64,000 nucleotides of DNA from Spisula solida (Eukaryota > Mollusca > Bivalvia > Venerida > Mactridae): contig OX365953.1 of the NCBI GenBank assembly GCA_947247005.1, forward strand, positions 3,477,001-3,541,000, given 5' to 3'. Each line of letters opens with the position of its first letter. The first letter of the stretch is position 1. The notes under the pieces are model-generated. The model did not search any database, had not been told where the DNA came from, and was given only the letters and a program-made list of their open reading frames with translations. Positions 33,585-45,249 of this stretch are shown here, piece by piece. The position numbers and the translations under genes are program-made.

Positions 33585-34590
33585 CCGAAAGGTGAACACC
33601 TAGTACACCTCAAACCTTCACCAAGACAGCTGAATAGGTGAACACCTTGGTACACCTGAAACCTTCACCATGACAGCTTAATAGATGAGCACCTTGGTAA
33701 GACTTGTTATTTATCATTCTAACATAGCACGTGAAATTTGCCTTCTTTGCGTATATTGAGCTTACCATATTTTATTACCGCGATAAAATATAGCTGATTG
33801 ATGACGTCACGTTTGACGTCATATAGTATGACAAATGACGTAACGGTGACGGTAACGTTCTTAGGAAAGAAAGTAGTTTGACGTCAAGCTGTCTTGTTGT
33901 GCTATAAATGGTAAAGCATCGGCGATGTTAGAATCGAAATAATAAATAGGAGCTGTGCTGTGTTGTGTTATAAAATATAGGCACTCGTTTGAATGCGTAC
34001 ATTAAATCACTTGTGCTACGCACTCGTGATTTAATTACTACGCATCCAAACACGTGCCTATATTTTATTACGCAACAAAACATAGCTACGTATTCATTTT
34101 GTCTTAAATACAGCTGGTTAGGTGAACACCTTAGTACACATCGAATCTGCCTCAAGCAAGCTGGATAGGTGGTCACCTTGGTAAAACTTCAGGCATTCAT
34201 CAAGACATCTGAAAGATGAACACCTTGGTAAAACGTCGAATCTGACTCAAGACAGCTGGATAAGTGATCGCATTTGTAAGCCTTGATTATTCATCAAGAC
34301 AGCTGGATACTAATAGATGAACACCTTGGTAAAACCTCAATCCTTCACCTGCAAAGACAGCTGGTTAGGTGAACACCTTAGTTAAACCTCCAACCTTTAA
34401 CAAGTCAGCTGGTAAGGTGAACACCTTGGTTAAACATCCAACCTTCATCAAATCAGCTGGTAAGGTGAACACCTTGGTTAAACCTCCAACCTTCAACAAG
34501 GCAGCTGGTAAGATGAACACCTTGGTTAAACCTCAAACCTTCAACAAGTCAGCTGGTAAGGTTAACACCTTGATTGACCCCTGAATTGTA
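33585..34590. repeat. 47-48-bp minisatellite, split by an inserted foldback region
   Basis: Units aggtgaacaccttggt..aacctcaaaccttca..aagacagctg occur at 33585-33700 and again at 34100-34590. The intervening 33705-34100 is unrelated. The 34369-34584 frame is only the translation of a 48-bp unit (16-residue repeats) and is not a gene. Confidence 0.8.
33958..34082. mobile_element. 125-bp foldback element inside the minisatellite
   Basis: Arms tgttgtgttataaaatatag and ctatattttattacgcaac pair, as do cactcgtttgaatgcgta and tacgcatccaaacacgtg. The loop is near tgctacgcactcg. It is similar in design to 26603-26760. Confidence 0.65.
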
Positions 34591-34627
34591 TATTGGTAAT
34601 TTCGATTGGGCTGTTTTGTGGAGCATA

Positions 34628-34876
34628 TTATAGCCTGATTCCCGAATCAGTGTTGCAGTAGTAGTACTGTAAGATAACTGTAATATTTAGGACGGGAACC
34701 AGACTACAACCTGCTCCTATTGTTGGGTTGCTGAAATGTATAAGCCAAAGATGTCCAAGCGGTATGATTGTGACAAGCTCGAGAAAGAAAAACAGTACAA
34801 TTATGACTGCGAAATACCCCGATTGCTTACCAGTGTGCATACTATGACGGACGGTCTGGAATGATGGTTGCTTCAT
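34628..34876 (-). CDS. Unrecognised minus-strand frame with a hydrophobic segment
   Basis: ATG at 34876, 82 codons, with one probable transmembrane stretch (YFAVIIVLFFFLELVTII, about residues 20-37). A good donor (GTAAGC) occurs after codon 15 (...HSMHT), so it may instead be a first exon. No homology is recognised. Confidence 0.2.
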   Translation of the reverse strand: MKQPSFQTVRHSMHTGKQSGYFAVIIVLFFFLELVTIIPLGHLWLIHFSNPTIGAGCSLVPVLNITVILQYYYCNTDSGIRL

Positions 34877-35121
34877 TGTCAGAAACTACTTTGACAAGTA
34901 TACACTTAAAGTGTACAAACACTGAGGGAACAATTCCAGAACTTTAACGTGCATCCAAATGCATGCTCCTTTCATCTCTAAACTCTGATTTAGGTAGAGA
35001 ACTCATCAGTTAGTTAAAAGGGCGCTGTTACTAGAGCTGTTACTACTGATTGCCAACACAGAAGCGCCATTGATGAATTGTAGACAAGCGAAACGTCCAT
35101 TGTTGGTTTTCTTCTCACCGT

Positions 35122-35517
35122 ATGATTGAGAATTGTTTTCATAAATATGGCTCTGACGGAACTAGAAACTGTGACAAAGTGTTGAAGCTGTTTTCGTTCA
35201 TACTGGTGTGCGTACATTGGCTGGTGTTTGCTCTTGCAACCGCCAGACAGATTTACATCGTGAAACAAATATCGTCGCCCGAGAACCATAGTGTTCTATG
35301 TGTCTTTTTCTTGTTTTTGAGAAAATCAGGTTTTAAGATTCAGGGCTTTAAAAGCGTTTATAACTTTTTTGTTTGTGGACGAATTGTAACAGAAATTGGT
35401 ATGTGTTTTTATTATGTAAATCTCAGAAACACTTTTAAATATCTTGAAGAATCGTTGATTCAAACATACCGCACGCGAAATCGGTCTACTGCAGATAGAA
35501 CATTATACAAAACGTAA
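35122..35517 (+). CDS. Unrecognised 131-codon frame
   Basis: Basic and hydrophobic (LFSFILVCVHWLVFALATA near residues 24-42). Its start region atatggctctgacggaact is repeated at 38498 inside a MITE, which argues that part of it is repeat-derived. The codon at 35122 is ttg/atg-ambiguous in context. Listed for completeness only. Confidence 0.15.
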   Translation: MIENCFHKYGSDGTRNCDKVLKLFSFILVCVHWLVFALATARQIYIVKQISSPENHSVLCVFFLFLRKSGFKIQGFKSVYNFFVCGRIVTEIGMCFYYVNLRNTFKYLEESLIQTYRTRNRSTADRTLYKT

Positions 35518-35639
35518 TCGCCTTTTCACTTAGAACCATAATGTTCTATGTAGATTTTACACAGAGAAACATTGTGATGAAGTGACAGACTTGAGACATC
35601 TAAAGCGTAAACTGTAAAGGACAGATAAATCATAACTAT

Positions 35640-36145
35640 AGGTAACAGAGTTTTGTCTGTATGAACACCCCTTGTGACAGTGAATAACTATGTTGAGTTT
35701 CAAGTGGATACCTTTGATAGTCTTTGAGTAATTGACTTTTTTTGTGTAAAAATTCAAAGTCAGAAAAGTAGAATAACTCTAATAAAATGATGTATGGAGT
35801 TGTTTTCTCTTGTAAGTAGATGTATGTCATCACTTTCCACAAGTGTATTGACTTCCAACTTTAAGCATTGATAGTGTTTGAAAACAAAATCAGTTTATGT
35901 GTAAAATTTGCCACTATTTATATGTACTAAGTCCAAACAAGGGTAGATAACTCCATAAATGAAGGTCACAGAGTTATCAGCCTTTTCAGTATGGACTGCC
36001 ATTGGCATGGTGAATAACTATATTAAGTTTCAATTGATACCTGTGATTGTCTTTGAGAAAATGACTCTAACAATAAACTGAACCAACGCAGACGTAGACG
36101 CACACCTTCCCGTCACGACAACAACTCGACTTCTCTCTTCGAAAA
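35640..36145 (+). repeat. ~325-bp repeat module, two partial units
   Basis: ggtgaataactatnttnag...tttgagnaantgact is seen at 35670-35745 and 35995-36070. The end tcgaaaagtcgagctaaaat resembles the ends of a widespread invertebrate repeat. Confidence 0.5.
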
Positions 36146-36149
36146 GTCG

Positions 36150-37510
36150 AGCTAAAATGTTTAATATGTAAAAGACACGTTCTTGAACATCATAGGGGCC
36201 AAGCACAAATTCTGGGGGTCATGAGCTGCCTGGCACTTTCTATTGTGTATCCCTGCTATATCGGCTTGTACTATGGAATATGACCGGTGTTGTATTTCAT
36301 GTCCCTGTCTATGAAACATGTCTATGAGAAAACTCAAACCAACCGATGTTGCAGCTACTCTATCTTCTTTGATCGCTCTCGGTGCTTTTGGAGATAGCAT
36401 TCAAGTGAATTACTTTTGTCCGAATACAATCTAATCCGAATTTTACAACACTTATGTTTCACAGATTTTAGGGAAATGGGACATTCATAGAGCAGAACAA
36501 CTGTACAAGAATATACGAGTTTCAAATACATAAAGATTACGTACATCAATACTATAGCTGTTTGTGATCTTTAGACTTTACTCACAAATTTGTTTGGTTC
36601 ATTTTGCATTCTGTTCACTCTTCAGCCATGTTAGTTGACATCACGTGACTTGATGGGAGCAATCCATTGGTCAAAACACAGATAGAACAATTTGGTTCTC
36701 CAAAAAACATGAAAATTGCAGATAGAACAAAATGGATCTGTTGATATCTACTAATAGAGATGTTCCCGAGGACAAGGTCACTGTGACGTAGCTCTCATCG
36801 AGAGCTTTCCAACGGTATATACGTAAAATGGCAAAAATGAACACTATGGTTCTCGGGAGACGATATGTTGTTGCTGTGTGGAGAATGCAATCAAACCTGC
36901 ATATAGAAGTTGACATTGCTTGAATACCAACTGATATTCATCCAGCACATGTTAACATACTTAGTACATGTATGCCAATTGCATTATTTTTGCACAGTGA
37001 CCTTTCTTAATGAAACCAAGTAGTTCATTTAGCGACGTGAAGATATTTGGGCTTTCGCGAATCTACAAATTCGGTTTATGTTTCTTCCTGCGCACACTTT
37101 GGCCTACAAAGACACATACTTAGAATCAATAGACTGATCGCTAATATCACACACCAAAGGTCAGTAACTTGAAATTTCGCTATCCTTTGACCCGTAGAAG
37201 ATTCCACTTATGTCGTAAAAAAAGGAAGTATTGGTACATGTATTTAAATGACGATATGATGCGACATACCCTGATTGGGGTGTTCGTAACGTTACGGCAC
37301 ATTCCGGATAAAGGAACAAACTAACGATTAAACTGGAACACTGTTCGGAACATGTTCTTCCTGTGTTCATCACATAGGTGGTGCAGCCAGAGCAGTTTTA
37401 GTCACGTGATTACAACAATAACAATGGATCATTGACGAATTGTTTTTGCGGGATAATTCTTATTATTTCTTAAACATTAAGGCTGCAACATTAATGTTGG
37501 TAATCTTAAA
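36150..37510. other. Intergenic, nothing clear
   Basis: An inverted partial match to the next minisatellite occurs at 37290-37345 (ggaacaaactaacg). No genes supported. Confidence 0.3.
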
Positions 37511-37519
37511 CCCTGTTCC

Positions 37520-38390
37520 GTTCCTGTTACGTTTTATTCGTAAGTTGTTTGGATTGGAACACTCCGCACATAGCCCAGGCATTTCCGTTTGTTCGTTAAT
37601 TGTTCGCAGTGGAACATTCGGCACACTGCCCAGACAGTTCCGTTTTGTTCGTTAGTTGTTCGGAGTGGAACATTCGGCACACTGCCCAGGACAGTTCCGT
37701 TTGTTCGTTAGTTGTTCAGAGTGGAACATTTGGCACACTGCCCAGGACAGTTCCGTTTAATTCGTTAGTTGTTCGGATTTGAACATTCCCACACTGTCCA
37801 TACAGTTCCGTTTCTTCGTTAGTTGTTCGGAGTGGAACATTCGGCACCCTGCCTAGGACAGTTCCGTTTCGATTGTTAATTGTTCGGAGTAGAACATTCG
37901 GTACCCTGCCTTGACAGTTCCGTTTAATTCGTTAGTTGTTCGGATTAGAACATTCGGGAAGCTGTCCGTGACAGTTTTGTTTTTAAGTTGTTCGGAGTGG
38001 CACCCTGTCCAGGACAGTTCCGTTTTGTTTATTAGTTGTTCGGATTAGGACATTCGGCACCCTGCCCAGGACAATTCGGTTTTATTCGTAAGTTGTTCAG
38101 AATGGAACATTCGCCACACTGCCTAGGACAGTTCCGTTTTGTTTTTAAGTTGTTCGGAGTGGAACACTCGGCATACTGCCCAGGACAGTTCCGTTTGTTC
38201 GTTAGTTGTTCAGAGTGGAACATTCGGCCCACTGAATAGGACAGTTCCGTTTGTTCGTAATTTTGTCGGAGTGGAACATTCGGCACACTGCCCAGGTAGT
38301 TCAATGTGTTCGTTAGTTGTTAGGAGTACAACATTTAGCATTCTTCCCAGGACAGTTCCGCTTCTTTCATTAGTTGTTCTGAGTATAATC
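37520..38390. repeat. ~56-bp minisatellite, about 15 units
   Basis: Units of the form cattcggcacactgcccagg-acagttccgtttgttcgtta-gttgttcggagtggaa. Frames on both strands within it are translations of the array. Confidence 0.9.
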
Positions 38391-38442
38391 TCCCATCTCT
38401 ACTCTCTTAAAAGAGAGTATTTCTTGTACACGGTATGTATCC

Positions 38443-38637
38443 AAATACACCGCTTTTCAGTTACGTCTGGGAATTGATCGGTGTTGTGCATTTCGGGATA
38501 TGGCTCTGACGGAACTGAAAACCGATGTAACGCTCAGACGGAACACTAGATATACCGACATCTGTGTCCCGTCCGTCAGTTCCGTCAGAGTCGTATGGAA
38601 AGCAAACTATGACGAAACCGAGAAGCGGTGTATTGGG
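38443..38637. mobile_element. 195-bp nested-palindrome MITE
   Basis: Outer ends aatacaccgctt and aagcggtgtatt are inverted. Inner ctctgacggaactg and cagttccgtcagag are also inverted. Confidence 0.65.
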
Positions 38638-38639
38638 AT

Positions 38640-39325
38640 CTCTACGGTGTTGTGTTTGGACTACGGTCAACCTCCCTAAAGCAGCCCCAAGGGCTACGAC
38701 CTATTACCTAGAGGTTTAGTCGGTTTCGGACAAAGACTGTTGCCTTTTGTACAAAAGTAATACATGTGGTATGGAAAGTACTCATTCTAGGCTTGATCGT
38801 GTTTGATACGTCACTAGAATGTGTTTATATTCATATAATAGTTATATAATAGTTATATAATAGTTATGTACTTACTGGTATATCTTAAATATGCACACAT
38901 TTTAATACGTGTACATGTCTACGATTAGAACTGAATATACTGATTATGTCACCATCAATCATTGGACAATACATGGTGAAATTGTATATACATGTGGAGT
39001 GATAAGCATAGTGCTTGGAACACTTGGTCATTTCTAAAACGCTTTTCCGCGTTTTCCACCCAACTAGAGACGAACTGGTTGGAAACCCAGAGGTAGTCTC
39101 GCAAGTATAGGAGCTGTATATCGGGCACGTTAAAGAACCAAGGAATCTAGTCAAAAAGAGCTAGGGTAACGCACCCGGATGCTTAGTATCATACCTCTGT
39201 TTCTCCATAGATTTTATGTCTGGCCTCGTCAGACATCTGCCAATAATAAACGGAAAAGCGATTGTCGGCAGTAAAATGTAGTATGCCTTTTTCCTGAATA
39301 AACTGAACTACGTCACATATATCAC
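38640..39325. other. Intergenic with a LINE-3'-end-like stretch
   Basis: 39030-39140 (complement reads ggttctttaacgtgcccgat) resembles a stretch seen near 3' ends of some invertebrate non-LTR elements. Low certainty. Confidence 0.25.
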
Positions 39326-39327
39326 GT

Positions 39328-39516
39328 GGTATCTTTTATGCCAGCTTTTATATGCGAATACTAATTATAGTTACATAGATTTATATCGTAAATCGTGTTT
39401 GTTTACAGTATTTAATGAAACTCCATGTACATTTGTATCTTTTATGACAGCTTTAATATACGAATAACAATTATAGTTACATTGATGTATATCGTAAATC
39501 GTGTTTGTTTGCTAAA
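39328..39516. repeat. ~105-bp tandem duplication
   Basis: gtatcttttatgncagctt...tatatcgtaaatcgtgtttg occurs twice. Confidence 0.8.
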
Positions 39517-40005
39517 ATAGTCTCCTATAGTGCCTTAAGAATGACTTAGTACTGATATACATGTTATACGTTTTGTGAAATGTACTGTCCGAAGACGAGA
39601 CTGAAATAAAGATACAATGTATATTGATAATATATTTATTTGTTGTATTCAAGAAAGGTATATCAAATAGTACAGTATGACAAAGCACACCAATGTTAGT
39701 TAATTAACACAATAACAATAGGCTGGCACGTTGAACTGGTAAAATGCCATTTTTCTAATTGAATCGCCTTTCTTCCGGGCTAGTAACGGTTGCGGCAGGA
39801 ACATTTGGTGACAGTCTGATCCTGTGAGTGCACACTTGCTATCCTTTCTGAAATGTTTAATTGCAATTTGTTAACACTAATAATAAGACTTTATTTAGAG
39901 AGGGAACACACTTGAAATAATTTTCAATCTGCCGTAAGTCCCTCAACAGTAAAACATTGAAACAGCAGAGACTTATTTTAGGACACCGGACAAACACGGA
40001 ATAAC

Positions 40006-40157
40006 AGGCTCTGCGAAAAGTTTTTAAACTTGTCAGTCCGTATTGGTAGAATAAAGGAATGTACCACTTCGTCTAATAGAAAAATACAGCATTTTCTGTC
40101 AGTCCAAATAAAAATTTGTTAGTCTGGACTGGAAGACTGACAGTTTTCGCAGAGCCT
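40006..40157. mobile_element. 152-bp hAT-like MITE
   Basis: Ends AGGCTCTGCGAAAA and TTTTCGCAGAGCCT are perfect inverted repeats. The second-level ttgtcagtcc and gactgacag also pair. The flanks ggaataac and ggaataaa form a 7-of-8-bp duplication. Confidence 0.75.
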
Positions 40158-40554
40158 GGAATAAAGAAGTTGAATGTAATATTATAAAGGGTACATCGTT
40201 TCTTTTTTATTCCTTCGATGAGGGCATATTCTGCAGATTCCAGTTATTTATTTTTCAATTTTGACTTGTATCGTACGGTGAGAGAGCGCTGGCTACTGCA
40301 TAACATTTGGCCTTTATTTGTCTCAAATATATAAGAGGAACACACGAAAAAAGATAAAACGTAGATCGCAAACAAACGTCACAAGACTAGTTCTAAGTGC
40401 GGCAACCGGATATATAGTCATTAAAACCTTTACATTTTTATTTATCATTTAACAGAATTTTAGCATGTGTCGCAACTTTTATCGACGCCATATTTGAATC
40501 TAATGGAGGATTTACGGTATTTTAGTCCCCACTTTAGTATACTCGTATTCTAAT

Positions 40555-41015
40555 CATAAAAGTATACGTAACGAAATACTCGGGCTTATTTTAAAGTAAC
40601 TTGTAATTGTATTGGCAACTTGATTAAGTAGAGAAAGCAAATACGTAATTTCTTGTATACTTCTTATAAAAATATAGTGTATTAAGTTAAATACTCGATC
40701 AGAAACGACTTATTTTAAAGAAACACGTAGTTGTATTGGCAACTTGATTTAATATAGAAATCAAAGATGTGATTTCTTGTATACTTATCATAAAAGTATC
40801 GTTAACGAAATACTCGATCAGAAACGACTTATTTTAAAGAAACACGTAGTTGTATTGGCAACTTGATTTAATATAGAAAGCAAAGAGGTAATTTCTTGTA
40901 TACTTATTATAAAACTATACGTTAACGAAATGCTCAGAAACGACTTATTTTAAAGAAACACGTAGTAACTTTTATTGGCAACTTGATTTAGTAAAGAAAG
41001 TGGAGACGTAAACTA
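40555..41015. repeat. ~120-bp tandem array, four units
   Basis: gacttattttaaagaaacac, gtattggcaacttgattt and gtatacttattataaaa recur at about 120-bp steps. Confidence 0.85.
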
Positions 41016-41186
41016 AAACCAAACATTACATGCAATGTCCTTCCGTGACGTGTTGGTATCTTGTGAAATTATCGCGTCCATTCGTCGGGCGTAAAACTAT
41101 GATATTACACATCTGTTGCAGTGAATCTTCCATCAAACCTTTGTATATTCTTGTTCTAAACTCACTGAAATATGTAATACATTGTA

Positions 41187-41225
41187 CGAGGGGTGATCGA
41201 AAAATTCGAGAACTTCATTTCCTTC
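41187..41225. repeat. Possible mariner-type TIR remnant
   Basis: tacgaggggtgatcgaaaa matches the mariner-like end also seen at 2037. No partner end was found. Confidence 0.3.
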
Positions 41226-41460
41226 TAACTTTTGAATCATTGATTCTAGAAATATACAATTACCAATTCATATACTTGATGAGGTCACGAATTTTTACCG
41301 AGGTATATTGGTTGGTATATTGGTTATAATATCTGTTGTGCCAAACATTTTGACTCGACAGGAATCAAATAATTCATGAGACTCTCATAGACAGTAATCC
41401 ATTTTCTCAGGTTACAGAGACGGGACCCAGTGTGCAACTGGTGACCCCATAAAGCGGAAG

Positions 41461-41515
41461 TGTGTTGAAAAACGAGTAATTTAACGGCAGCTAGTGGAAG
41501 TGTGTTGATATAGAT
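41461..41515. repeat. Left fragment of the 40-bp satellite
   Basis: cgagtaatttaacggcagctagtggaagtgtgttgatatagat belongs to the array at 43234-44762, from which it was split by the 41516-43229 element. Confidence 0.85.
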
Positions 41516-43229
41516 GAGTCAATTTCAAAATTCGCAGGTTTTCTTGTCCTGGTTGAATAACTTACACAATGTCATAAATATGATAAATGATAGTACAACA
41601 TTCATTATATAAAGCTATATATACTGTATTTATAGTAATCCTACAAAACTTAAAGATTTGTTATCACTAAAATGTTTTATTTGTGTTTTACTGCCTAAAA
41701 CAGGGAACAAATGAACGTCCCAGTACCACAGTGTTATGCTTTTTATTAAAGTATTTCATGTTGTCATATGTTATGAGACAAAACTTTTATGTGCATTTTG
41801 ATGTTGAATATTCAATAATACACAAAACATATATTGTAAACAAAAATATACAATGAATATTGTAAAAAATATATGTTTTATGCTTGTCCCATAGCTTTGT
41901 GTCTTTGGTGTAACGAAATCGATTAGGTACCTAATTTTATACCATGATCCCCTAAAATACCAAAATAACTTCTTTATTTCGAAAGAGTTCCTCATCCCTT
42001 ACACAACAGCGATGAATAGTTTTTAATTTAATTCATAATTGGAAATTTATACACAATTCAATGGTTGTATCCCTGGTCGTACTTTTTTATCTTTGTCCGT
42101 GGTGTAACGCTGTTTATTATACATCCGAAAGCATATTTTTCAAAATAGTTCCCCTTTTGGTTTAAGATATATGTATACATGTACAGTAGTTTTGTAATGT
42201 CAGTATCGAAGTGCTATAAACGATGTGTATGTTATGATGATAACATCTCAAAAATGTCCGTGGTGTAACTGTCCATGGTGTAACAATTTAAACTTGTTAC
42301 ACCACGGACAAAATCAGTTAATTAACTATGAAGTTCAGAAATATATTGACATTATTAATTGCTTACGATTGCATTTCATTGACACATATTTTTAAAGCAG
42401 ACATGTGTTGAAAAAAGCATAATATTGTATTTCATAATAAAACTAATAAATGTAATATAGCTGTTACACCATGGACAATTTCTTTAAGAAAATCGACCTG
42501 ACTGTTAACACGTGACATCCTTTTTGTTTTTGCATAGAAATATTAGGTAGCACTGAATACACCACACAAGTCTGCAATACCTTTGATCTTAAGTTTATTC
42601 CTAAATTTGATCAATTAGGTATATTAATGTGTTTGTCCATGGTGTAACATGTCTGTCTGTGGTGTAACATATCTGTCCATGGTGTAACAATGTCCGTCGT
42701 GTAACAATGTAAATCGGGGTTTATGATGTAATTGAAATGAAAACAGTCTTTACAATAGATGTATCTTAAAGATAGCCTGCAGGAAATGCTACATATATGA
42801 AAGAAAAAAATAAACAAAACTGTTTTGTTTGTAATATATACAATACAAAGTAGTAGAAATGTTCAGATTTGATATTGGTCAATTGTATTGCTATACAATT
42901 TCATGTGACTCATTCAATTTACAAGTTCCGCAAAATCTATTCAGATATGAGTATTTTCGTTACTATGTACTAGAAAATCAGCTGAATCCAGTTTGTTTAA
43001 AGAATTTATTGTTAAATTTCCTGATCGTTACACCAAAGACAATTTACTTAAGTGACTTTAAGTTTGAAGTTGAAAAACATATATATGGTCTTAATTAAGG
43101 GTGCAAACTATACATAAATGCCCAAGAAGAGTTTGGACAATAACATTGTACAATTAAAACCATTTTATTTGACAAAAAATATTTAAGAAATTGGGGAGGC
43201 TAAAAACCTGCGAACTTATAAATTGACTC
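41516..43229. mobile_element. 1.7-kb TIR element inserted in the satellite, with interspersed 15-bp motifs
   Basis: TIRs GAGTCAATTTCAAAATTCGC and the complement of GCGAACTTATAAATTGACTC are followed by AGGTTTT in both. The target AGAT is duplicated at 41512-41515 and 43230-43233, and an unbroken ttgatatagatacgag target sequence exists elsewhere in the array. The interior carries TGTCCRTGGTGTAAC-type motifs eleven times. No transposase is recognised; the frame at 42859-43098 is unremarkable. A 4-bp TSD with a 5'-GAG terminus recalls Sola-type elements, but without a protein this is only a suggestion. Confidence 0.8.
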
Positions 43230-43233
43230 AGAT

Positions 43234-44762
43234 ACGAGTAAGTTAACGGCATCTAGTGGAAGTGTGTTGAAATACGAGTAATTTAACGGTATCTAGTGGA
43301 AGAGTGTTGAAATACGAGTAATTTAACGGTATCTAGTGGAAGTGTGTTGAAATACGAGTAATTTAACGGCATCTTGTGGAAGAGTGTTGAAATACGAGTA
43401 ATTTAACGGCATCTAGCGGAATAGAGTTGAAATACGAGTACTTTAACGGCATCTAGTAAAAGTATATTGATATAGATACGAGTTATTCAATGGCATCTAG
43501 TGGAGGGGTGTTGAAATACGAGTAATTCAATGGCATCTAGTGGAAGTGTGTTGAAATACGAGTAATTCAATGGCATCTAGTGGAAGTGTGTTGATATACA
43601 AGTAATTCAATGGCATCTAGTAGAGGGTGTTGAAATACGAGTTATTTAACGGCATCTAGTGGAGGGTGTTGAAATACGAGTAATTTAACGGCATCTAGTG
43701 GAAGAGTGTTGAAATACCAGTAATTTAACGGCATCTTGTGGAAGAGTGTTGAAATCTGAGTAATTGAACGGCATCTAGTGGAAGAGTGTTGAAATACGAG
43801 TAATTTAGCGGCATCTAGTAGAAGTATATTGATATAGATACGAGTAATTCAATGGCATCTAGTGGAAGGGTGTTGCAATACGAGTAATTCAATGGCATCT
43901 AGTGGAAGTGTGTTGAAATACGAGTAATTTAATGGCATCTAGTGGAAGTGTGTTGATATACGAGTAACTCAATGGCATCTAGTAGAGGGTGTTGAAATAC
44001 GAGTTATTTAACGGCATCTAGTGGAAGAGTGTTGAAATACGAGTAATTTAACGGCATCTAGTACAAGTGTTGAAATACGAGTAATTTAGCGGCATCTAGT
44101 AGAAGTATATTGATATAGATACGAGTAATTTAATGGCATCTAGTGGAAGGGTGTTGAAATACGAGTTATTCAATTGCATCTAGTGAAAGTGTGTTGAAAT
44201 ACGAGTAATTCAATGGCATCTAGTGGAAGGGTGTTGAAATACGAGTTATTCAATGGCATCTAGTGGAAGTGTGTTGTAATACGAGTAATGCAATGGCATC
44301 TAGTGGAAGTGTGTTAAAATACGAGTAATTCAATGGCATCTAGTGTAAGGATGTTGAAATACGAGTAATTGAACGGCATCTAGTAGAGGGTGTTGAAATA
44401 CGAGTTATTTAACGGCATCTGGTGGAGGGTGTTGAAATACGAGTAATTGAACGGCATCTAGTGGAGGGTGTTGAAATACGAGTAATTTAACGGCATCTTG
44501 TGGAGGGTGTTGAAATACGAGTAATTGAACAGCATCTAGTAGAGGGTGTTAAAATACGAGTTATTTAACGGCATCTAGTGGAGGATGTTGAAATACGAGT
44601 AATTTAACGGCATCTAGTGGAAGAGTATTGAAATACGAGTAATTTAACGGCATCCAGTGGAAGAGTGTTGAAATACGAGTAATTTTACGGCATCTAGTGG
44701 AAGTGTGTTGAAGTACGAGTAATTGAACGGCATCCAGTGGAGGGTGTTGAAATACGAGTAAT
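43234..44762. repeat. 40-bp satellite array, about 38 units
   Basis: The consensus reads gaaatacgagtaatttaacg-gcatctagtggaagtgtgtt. Variant units (atatagatacgag) at about 43450, 43825 and 44105 suggest a higher-order period. Confidence 0.95.
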
Positions 44763-44766
44763 TTAA

Positions 44767-45154
44767 AGTCCCATTATGCCTTAAATGGCTATTTTCAAAA
44801 AGCAATAAGTTGGCAACATATCTGCAGAACTTTTAGCATTTTAGTTGAGTCCCAAAGGTGAAAAACACCATAATATAGAGAAAACGAAATAAAGCCTCCA
44901 GTTGATTTGTAAACAAAATAACGAAATGTAAACAATAAATGCATAATTTAAAGGCTAAGGGGGAGCAACTCTAGCAAAATTAGTATTTTGTCATCCATAC
45001 ATTTTACTAAATGTGATGTTTGGCATACTATTTCGACAGATATAGCTGACCTTCTGTCGTCAATTATAGGTAATTTGCGAAAAACATCCTAATTCTTTAT
45101 TTAGTCTATTTACTGGATGATCGGGAAAACAGTTTTGGGAAAGATAATGTGACT
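44767..45154. mobile_element. 388-bp TTAA-type MITE, copy 2
   Basis: It is flanked by TTAA (44763-44766 and 45155-45158), with ends AGTCCCATTAT and ATAATGTGACT (one mismatch). It matches 836-1224. A TTAA duplication is the habit of piggyBac- and Kolobok-group elements. It lies at the right edge of the satellite. Confidence 0.8.
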
Positions 45155-45249
45155 TTAATGGTATCTTACCAATAAAACTGTTTCTGTATAAGCGCTTACT
45201 TTTGAATCAATATGGTTACTATAGTATGAGTATTGACATTTATACTCAC

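Noticed and set aside
33800..33840. Clustered TGACGTCA (CRE) sites, also near 5345, 17470 and 18176
   Set aside because: Short palindromes expected by chance in part, with no promoter context.
34369..34584. 71-codon frame with 16-residue repeats
   Set aside because: Translation of the 48-bp minisatellite; the other units are out of frame or degenerate.
37440..38477. Cys/Phe-rich frames on both strands
   Set aside because: Products of the ~56-bp minisatellite, no start context or conservation.
41030..41329. 99-codon plus frame next to a mariner-like end
   Set aside because: No transposase motif on either strand; the proximity may be chance.
43234..44762. Regularly spaced repeats that could suggest a CRISPR array
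   Set aside because: Units are directly contiguous without unique spacers, and the genome is eukaryotic.
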